From Candidatus Methylomirabilis tolerans (GTDB lineage: Bacteria; Methylomirabilota; Methylomirabilia; Methylomirabilales; Methylomirabilaceae), in NCBI GenBank assembly GCA_019912425.1, contig JAIOIU010000039.1, forward strand, positions 1 through 60,959: 60,959 nucleotides of DNA, given 5' to 3'. Within the stretch, counting starts at the first letter, position 1. Each line of letters opens with the position of its first letter. Below the pieces are notes generated by a model. That model had not been told where the DNA came from. It searched no databases and worked only from the letters and a program-made list of their open reading frames with translations. A program made the translations under genes and the position numbers. Shown one piece after another: positions 54,368 to 60,959 of this stretch.

Positions 54368-55024
54368 TCAAGCTGGGACACGGGTAACGAAATCGCGAAC
54401 GGAGGCGATAAATAAACCTACTTGAGCTTTGTCATATGCTGCGTAATCGCCATGAGCAGCACTGTTGCGAAGCCCAAGCCATGCTGTGACATTCTTCTGA
54501 TCTAGTTTTGAATACACACCAGCGCCGCCCAATTCGCCGTTAACGGTGTCGGCCTTCTTCGCCTTGCCTGCGGCCTCGGTGGGAATTCCTGCCTTCTTGC
54601 ACAGTTGCTTGAGATGCGCCTCAAGTGTGCTGCCACACACGACTGCCGCCGCATCTTTGTATCCGGTCTCAAGTAGATGTTGAGCCATCTCAAGAAAGTC
54701 ACCGAACAGTTCGCCGTGGATCAGCTCTTCGAGCGTGCGAAGGTAACCGTTGCGGATGTTGTGCAACAATGATTCGGCGACGCCAATTTGGCCTGCAAGG
54801 TGCCCCCAAGAATGATCTTTTGTTTCAAGTATTGCCTTCGCTTGCTCGAAATACACCGAGCCCCGACCGGCTGCTCGTTCGATTGCCGCAAGGCAGCGGG
54901 TTTGCATTTGACGAACACGAACGTCTGAGATCACGTCCGATGCGTCGTCATGCTCCGATTGCTGCCGAGCAGTTGCGTACTCTTGGATGATCGCATCGAG
55001 TTCAGCTTCAAACGGCGAGGCCAT
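54368..55024 (-). CDS. HEPN-like domain protein
   Basis: A 218-residue helical protein of unknown family. The C-terminal half (VCGSTLEAHLKQLCKKAGIP, then VTAWLGLRNSAAHGDYAAYD) holds RNSAAH, an R-x4-H motif typical of HEPN ribonucleases. The N-terminal half has helices with YATARQQSEHDDASDVISDV. HEPN proteins often act in defence or toxin systems, often with a nucleotidyltransferase; a broken one is 1.3 kb away but not adjacent. Function not certain. Confidence 0.55.
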   Translation of the reverse strand: MASPFEAELDAIIQEYATARQQSEHDDASDVISDVRVRQMQTRCLAAIERAAGRGSVYFEQAKAILETKDHSWGHLAGQIGVAESLLHNIRNGYLRTLEELIHGELFGDFLEMAQHLLETGYKDAAAVVCGSTLEAHLKQLCKKAGIPTEAAGKAKKADTVNGELGGAGVYSKLDQKNVTAWLGLRNSAAHGDYAAYDKAQVGLFIASVRDFVTRVPA

Positions 55025-55533
55025 TCAGTGTGCTTCCGAGTGATGTTGCAGCGAACAATAGTTAGAATGATCCGCATAAGATGCGGAGTTTCGTTTTCCT
55101 GTCGTCATATCACACCTTAGGAGCGCCGCCCCGTGGCACACGCATTTCCTTATTTTCCGCCGGCTGGGTGCGATCCAACAGTTTATCACGGCTTCGTATG
55201 CGGATCAGCATAACAGCCCCCTCGCTGACCTCAGAGCCCGTCAATCGGACTGCGAACGCTTGCCGGTCCACGGTTGAGGACATGGGTGTACATCGAGGAA
55301 GGCTCAGTTACGTTTCATACGCCGAACCTCGGAGGCGGTCAAGGATTTTCGTTGTACTTCTCACGCTGATCGACTTTTCCAAGAAACGAGTACGAGGTCG
55401 CCATCAAATGAGTCGTTGCTGTGCTTGCGATTGCTTTTTCCTTGACACTCGTGTCAACCAAGCTATGGTTGAACGCAGGCGTATCCGCGATGGGATAGAA
55501 GCTATTTGACCTTCAGAGACAGAGTAGAAATGA
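55025..55533. other. Gap upstream of alr
   Basis: About 500 bp. A 57-codon minus-strand frame starting MSSTVDRQAFAVRLTGSEVS ends at a stop codon near 55112; I do not recognise it. The right end contains the likely alr promoter. Nothing else could be identified. Confidence 0.4.
55442..55469 (+). promoter_or_regulatory. Promoter with palindromic -35 region
   Basis: TTGACA (55442-55447) and TATGGT (55464-55469) have a 16-bp spacer. TTGACACTCGTGTCAA (55442-55457) is a perfect palindrome that starts at the -35 box, so a dimeric regulator could block or activate it. alr starts 65 bp downstream. Confidence 0.5.
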
Positions 55534-56691
55534 ATGAGTATTGGCCAGGGGTGTAGTCGGACAGCCGATCGAGTTTCCTTGACCCATCGTGCCTGGGTCG
55601 AGGTCGATCTCGAGGCGATCCGCCACAATATAGCCACCATCCGACGGCTGCTGAAACCCTCCACACAGTTGATGTCGGTCGTCAAGGCTGATGGCTATGG
55701 CCATGGTGCTGTTGCGGTCGCTCGGACCGCGCTGTCAGCCGGCGCCTCATGGCTTGCGGTCGCCACAGTTGAAGAAGGAATCTCCCTAAGAATGGCGGGA
55801 ATCGAAGCGCCGATTCTCCTCTTTGGCCCCGTGATCTGCACAGAGGAGATCGACGCGCTTGCCGAGCATCGGCTGCAACCAACGGTCTGCAGCCTCGACC
55901 AAGCCCGTCGCTTCTCCGAGGCGGGTCTGGGGCCGATCCCAATTCACCTGAAGGTCGATACCGGCATGTCCCGCCTGGGAGTCTCATGGCACGAGGCCCA
56001 GGATCTCTTGAGCGCGATAAGGGTCCTGCCGGATGTGTCGGTTGTCAGCCTGTACAGCCACCTCGCTACGGCTGACGCGGTCGACCCCACAACAGCCATG
56101 GAGCAGTTTACGCGATTCGCAAAGTTAGTAGATACGCTGCAGCGGCAGGGGCGTCGGCCCCCATTGGTGCATCTGGCTAATTCTGCCGCTACCCTGACGT
56201 TCCCCGACACTCACTTCGACCTGGTCCGGATCGGGTTGGCTCAGTATGGCCTGTACCCAAGCTCTCACTTACAGGCCGTCGTTGCTCTTCGCCCTGCCCT
56301 TGCGCTCAAAGCAAAGATCGTCTTCGTTAAAACCGTTCCACCGGGGACCGGTGTCAGTTACGGTCATACCTTTCGGACAGCGCGCCGGACGCGTTTAGCC
56401 ACCGTATCGATCGGCTATGGTGATGGAATCTCCCGCGCCCTCTCAAACGGGATCGATTTCCTGGTTCGTGGTCGGCGGGCTCGACAGGTGGGCACGATTA
56501 CGATGGACCAATGCCTGATCGATATCACTGACGTACCGGAGGCGTCCGATGGGGATGTTGCTACGCTCCTTGGGCAGGACGGGGGGGAACGTATCTCAAT
56601 TGCAGAATGGGCAGCGCGACTGGAGACCATCCCGTACGAGATCCTCACTGCCCTCTCCCCGCGCCTACCGAGGATATTCTGCCAAGCCTGA
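55534..56691 (+). CDS. alr: Alanine racemase
   Basis: A 385-residue PLP enzyme. WVEVDLEAIRHNIATIRRLL leads to the PLP lysine in LMSVVKADGYGHGAVAVART, then HLKVDTGMSRLGVSWHE, TVSIGYGDGISRAL and catalytic tyrosine region KTVPPGTGVSYGHTFRT. It makes D-alanine for peptidoglycan. An internal start (55579 GTG region) is possible; the first 15 residues are not conserved. It precedes the tRNA-tig-clpP-clpX stretch. Confidence 0.95.
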   Translation: MSIGQGCSRTADRVSLTHRAWVEVDLEAIRHNIATIRRLLKPSTQLMSVVKADGYGHGAVAVARTALSAGASWLAVATVEEGISLRMAGIEAPILLFGPVICTEEIDALAEHRLQPTVCSLDQARRFSEAGLGPIPIHLKVDTGMSRLGVSWHEAQDLLSAIRVLPDVSVVSLYSHLATADAVDPTTAMEQFTRFAKLVDTLQRQGRRPPLVHLANSAATLTFPDTHFDLVRIGLAQYGLYPSSHLQAVVALRPALALKAKIVFVKTVPPGTGVSYGHTFRTARRTRLATVSIGYGDGISRALSNGIDFLVRGRRARQVGTITMDQCLIDITDVPEASDGDVATLLGQDGGERISIAEWAARLETIPYEILTALSPRLPRIFCQA

Positions 56692-56781
56692 CCTGACCAG
56701 CTCTGTCTGGAAAAAGGTAGATTCCTAGACAGAGGCTTCACCGTATGGTATAGTTTCTCTGGTTCCCGCTCCGAGGCTCAC

Positions 56782-56868
56782 GCGAGAGTGGCGGAATGGC
56801 AGACGCGCTGGACTTAGGATCCAGTCCGCCTTTGGCGGATGGGGGTTCAAGTCCCCCCTCTCGCACCA
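56782..56868 (+). tRNA. tRNA-Leu (UAG)
   Basis: Acceptor GCGAGAG pairs with CTCTCGC, then discriminator A and an encoded CCA. The anticodon stem-loop CTGGA CTTAGGA TCCAG shows anticodon TAG (plus-strand DNA). There is a long variable arm (CCGCCTTTGGCGG) as expected for a class II leucine tRNA. It lies 90 bp after alr and 30 bp before the trigger factor start. Confidence 0.97.
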
Positions 56869-56897
56869 CAAATCCGACGGCTAAATCTGAGATACTT

Positions 56898-58193
56898 ATG
56901 AAAGTAGATATCGAAGAGATCAGCAGCACGAAGCGTGCGCTACGAATTGAATTGCCCCCCCAACGCCTCATGGAGAAGCTGGACACGGCCTATCTCCACC
57001 TGGCTAAAAAGGTTCGCCTGCCGGGCTTCCGCCCAGGCAAGATCCCGCGAGATCTCCTACGTTCACGCTTCAAGGATGAGGCAAGGCAGGAGGCGCTCCG
57101 AGAGCTTATCCCGGAAAGCTATAGTCAGGCGCTCAAGGAGGCTAATCTGAATCCGGTAAGCGAGCCCAGACTGGAGGAGGTGGTCTGCGAGGTGGGAAAG
57201 CCTCTCAGCTACCGGGCAACCTTCGACGTCAAGCCTGCGTTACAACTCTCGGGTTATACGGGGGTTGAGCTCTACAAGGAGAAGGTTGAGGCGACGGACT
57301 CGGAGGTGGATCGAGCCTTGGAACACCTTCGGGAACGGGCGGCGGAGTACGTGCCGATGGATGGCTGGCCCGCCCTGCAGGAAGACCTCCTGGTGATGGA
57401 CTACGAAGGCTTTGCCGGCGGTAAACCGCTCAAGGGTGTGAGTGGCCGGAACGCCTCGATCCTTCTCGGCGCCCATCAGTTTATCCCCGAGTTTGAAGCG
57501 CAACTCCATGGTCTGAAGAGAGGAGAGATCAAGGAGTTCTCGCTGGAATTCCCGACCGATTACGGGCGGCGGGAGTTGGCGGGAAAGCGGGTACTCTTCA
57601 GGGTTATCGTAAAAGAGGTCAAAAAGAAACAGATACCGCCGCTGGATGATGATTTCGCGAGATCGGTGGGTGGGTGCGCGGATCTCCTTGAGCTAAAGGA
57701 GAAGGTCAAGCAGGACCTATTGGCACACAAGGAGCGGGAGCAGGTAGGGCGTCTGAAGGGCCAGCTTCTTGAAAAGTTACGTGCCGCCCATCCCTTTGAT
57801 CCCCCTGAATCGCTGGTTGATGCGGAGGTCAAGGCGATCCTTGATGATCTGAGGCGGGGCGTCGGCGGACAGAGGGCCACCCCTGCTCAGAATGAAGAAG
57901 AGGCAATGCAAACCAGAGCAAGAGAGCTTGCAGAAAAACGGGTACGAAACTCTCTCTTGCTGGAGGCAGTCGCGAAGCAGGAACAGCTTGTCGTATCGGA
58001 AGAAGAATTGAACAAAGAGATCGAATCGACCGCTGTTGCCTTGAACCAGAAACCGGAGGCCTTCCGCAAACTACTACAGCGGGAGGAACGGATTGAGACT
58101 ATTCGAATGCAATTGCTGGAGCGGAAGGCGCTCGATCTTCTGTACGAGCGGGCCAATGTGGTGGATGGGGTCAATCTCGTAACCCTCGCCTGA
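56898..58193 (+). CDS. tig: Trigger factor
   Basis: Start ATG 56898 gives 431 residues, the usual length. The ribosome-docking motif is in [20 protein letters not shown] (GFRxGKxP), the FKBP-type isomerase part around [20 protein letters not shown], and a long helical C-terminal arm. It holds nascent chains at the exit tunnel. The order tig-clpP-clpX-lon is conserved in many bacteria. Confidence 0.95.
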   Translation: MKVDIEEISSTKRALRIELPPQRLMEKLDTAYLHLAKKVRLPGFRPGKIPRDLLRSRFKDEARQEALRELIPESYSQALKEANLNPVSEPRLEEVVCEVGKPLSYRATFDVKPALQLSGYTGVELYKEKVEATDSEVDRALEHLRERAAEYVPMDGWPALQEDLLVMDYEGFAGGKPLKGVSGRNASILLGAHQFIPEFEAQLHGLKRGEIKEFSLEFPTDYGRRELAGKRVLFRVIVKEVKKKQIPPLDDDFARSVGGCADLLELKEKVKQDLLAHKEREQVGRLKGQLLEKLRAAHPFDPPESLVDAEVKAILDDLRRGVGGQRATPAQNEEEAMQTRARELAEKRVRNSLLLEAVAKQEQLVVSEEELNKEIESTAVALNQKPEAFRKLLQREERIETIRMQLLERKALDLLYERANVVDGVNLVTLA

Positions 58194-58219
58194 ACACCTC
58201 ACAAAGGGAGTTGTACGCC

Positions 58220-58837
58220 ATGCAACTGATTCCAATGGTGGTTGAGCAGACCAGCCGGGGTGAGCGAGCTTACGACATCTTCTCCCGTCTCCTGAAGGAC
58301 CGGATCCTGTTCATCGGTGCCCCGATCGACGACGCTGAGTCGAATCTGGTGATCGCCCAGCTCCTTTTTCTGGAAGCCGAAGACCCTGACAAAGATATCC
58401 ATCTCTATATCAACTCACCGGGCGGGTCGGTCACTGCCTCCCTGGCTATCTATGACACGATGCAGTATATCAAGCCGGCTATCGAGACAATCTGCATGGG
58501 CCAAGCGGCCAGTGGAGCCGCACTCCTTTTGGCGGCCGGCGCCAAGGGAAAGCGCTATGCCCTCCCCCACGCGCGGATCATGATCCACCAGCCATACGGG
58601 GGAGCCCAGGGGCAGGCGTCCGACATCCAGATCCAGGCAAAAGAGATCCTTCGGATGCGACAGGAACTGGATCGGATTATCGCAAACCACACCGGTCAGC
58701 CGCTGGAACGAATTGAGAGAGACAGCGACCGCGACTTCTTCATGTCTCCTGAGGAGGCCAAAGAATACGGCCTGATTGACGAGGTGATCCACTCGCGCGA
58801 GAGTCTTTCATCATCAGCCACAGCCCCAGCGCCATAG
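58220..58837 (+). CDS. clpP: ATP-dependent Clp protease proteolytic subunit ClpP
   Basis: From ATG 58220 the protein has 205 residues; an in-frame TTG at 58211 adds three. Catalytic triad: serine in [16 protein letters not shown], histidine in [17 protein letters not shown] and aspartate in [20 protein letters not shown]. It forms a barrel that degrades proteins delivered by ClpX. Confidence 0.96.
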   Translation: MQLIPMVVEQTSRGERAYDIFSRLLKDRILFIGAPIDDAESNLVIAQLLFLEAEDPDKDIHLYINSPGGSVTASLAIYDTMQYIKPAIETICMGQAASGAALLLAAGAKGKRYALPHARIMIHQPYGGAQGQASDIQIQAKEILRMRQELDRIIANHTGQPLERIERDSDRDFFMSPEEAKEYGLIDEVIHSRESLSSSATAPAP

Positions 58838-59037
58838 ATGTTCCAAACGTTTGCTGATTCGTCCAGGGTCTCACCAATCGCAGTCGACTCAACAGTTGCG
58901 ACGAGACATATCGCTCACTATCCAGGATACATAGACGGTTTCGTGTTCTATGCAGCATGGTGCAAGCAAAGACCGGCGCACGGCGAATCGTTCGCTTGAC
59001 ACTGTAAGTTCAAAATTTTGAATGTTAGGGGGGGTAG

Positions 59038-60288
<1,251 letters not shown>

Positions 60289-60332
60289 CGCGGGCCCGGG
60301 TCGCGGGGCGGTCGGGGCGGAAAGGCGCGTGA

Positions 60333-60959
60333 ATGCTTTTCGGTAAGAAGGAAGAGAAGGGCCCCGGCGGCGCGGAGGACGTCCTCGAGCTTCCGCTTCT
60401 TCCGCTCCGGGACATCATCGTCTTCCCCTACATGGTCGTTCCCCTCTTCGTCGGGCGGGAGCGCTCCATCCGGGCCCTCGAGGCGGCCATCGGCGCCGAC
60501 AAGCGCATCCTGCTCTGCGCGCAGAAGCAGGCCAAGATCCAGGACCCGGGCCCCGACGACATCCACCCGATCGGCACCGTGGGCGCCGTCATCCAGCTCC
60601 TGCGCCTGCCGGACAGCACCGCCAAGGTGCTCATCGAGGGCAAGCAGCGCGCCCGCGTCCGCGAGTACCTTCCGAACGAGGACTACTTCCTCGTGCGCGC
60701 CGACAAGGCGGAGATGACCGTAGAGCGCGACAAGCGCGCCGACGCCCTCATGCGCTCGGTCATCGAGACCTTCGAGCGCTACGTCAAGCTCAACAAGCGC
60801 ATCCCGCCGGAGATGGTGATGAGCGTCGGCTCCATCGAGGAGCCCGGCCGGCTCGCCGACACCATCGTCGCGCACCTCTCGCTCAAGCTCGAGAACAAGC
60901 AGGCGATCCTCGAGGCGCTCTCGCCGCTGGAGCGCCTGGAGAAGCTCTTCGAGTACATG
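60333..60959 (+). CDS. lon: Lon protease, N-terminal part
   Basis: The coding frame from ATG 60333 stays open to the window edge (209 residues visible). LPLLPLRDIIVFPYMVVPLF, VGRERSIRALEAAIGADKRI and RLPDSTAKVLIEGKQRARVR are the Lon substrate-binding N-domain. The ATPase and serine-protease parts are beyond the window. Codon use is very GC-rich, like the second half of clpX. Confidence 0.9.
   Translation, partial: MLFGKKEEKGPGGAEDVLELPLLPLRDIIVFPYMVVPLFVGRERSIRALEAAIGADKRILLCAQKQAKIQDPGPDDIHPIGTVGAVIQLLRLPDSTAKVLIEGKQRARVREYLPNEDYFLVRADKAEMTVERDKRADALMRSVIETFERYVKLNKRIPPEMVMSVGSIEEPGRLADTIVAHLSLKLENKQAILEALSPLERLEKLFEYM

Noticed and set aside
54190-54381. A 63-codon minus-strand frame before the intron tail (LPPGYLGRYPRGTLRRWVYR)
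   Set aside because: No start with a ribosome-binding site and no family recognised; it overlaps the intron-like sequence and is likely non-coding.

Overview
The window reads as one stretch of a free-living, Gram-negative-type bacterial chromosome. Evidence for an outer membrane is a phosphate-selective porin, ExbB/ExbD-type energisers and lipoproteins. My best guess for the host is the NC10 phylum (Candidatus Methylomirabilis-like). This rests on the form IC-like RuBisCO with CbbX, the Pst operon with very large PstC and PstA, and the general protein flavour. No methane- or nitrite-oxidation gene is present, so the placement is inference. The last 1.4 kb has a very different codon bias and may not belong to the same genome.

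Layout. 1-7.2 kb is an accessory zone: a ParDE pair with a broken toxin, a two-gene McrBC-like type IV restriction system, remnants of PIN and DUF5615 toxins, and an intact VapBC pair. 7.3-17.8 kb begins with two small metal/zinc proteins. It continues with a phosphate-starvation region: a BSH-like protein, a STAS-like protein, a phosphate-selective porin, then pstS-pstC-pstA-pstB and a PhoU-DUF47 fusion. Two Pho-box-like sites with 11-bp periodicity lie in front of the two transcription units. 17.9-21.8 kb carries tatC-tatA, a second DUF47 protein, exbD-exbB and ubiX on the minus strand. 22-23.8 kb has a transposase remnant, an HNH protein, maf and DUF4321.

23.9-30.5 kb is a minus-strand operon for one-carbon and tetrapyrrole metabolism: glyA, nrdR, hemX/ccsA, hemA, hemC and fused cobA-hemD, with a clear promoter before glyA. 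leuCD diverges from it. 32.7-36.5 kb holds a glycine-zipper lipoprotein, glnA-glnB with a consensus sigma-54 promoter, and galT. 36.5-39.5 kb is the 5-oxoprolinase operon pxpABC with a lipoprotein gene. 39.7-42.3 kb has an ACT protein, a gene split by an in-frame TAG, a Phd/RelE-type pair and a DUF2442 protein.

42.4-53 kb is the carbon-fixation part: fbp and rpiA on the minus strand, then, after a second accessory patch (VapBC, a broken DUF2442 gene, an Mrr-like nuclease and a TumE-type pair), cbbL, cbbS, cbbX, an archaeal-type PEP carboxylase and a beta-carbonic anhydrase on the plus strand. Together these supply CO2/bicarbonate interconversion, Calvin-cycle fixation, RuBisCO reactivation and anaplerotic carboxylation.

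53-55 kb is a third patch of decayed or intact defence and toxin genes: a nucleotidyltransferase remnant, a HigBA-like pair with a predicted leaderless promoter, a group II intron tail and a HEPN-like protein. 55.5-61 kb carries alr, tRNA-Leu(UAG), tig, clpP, clpX and the start of lon.
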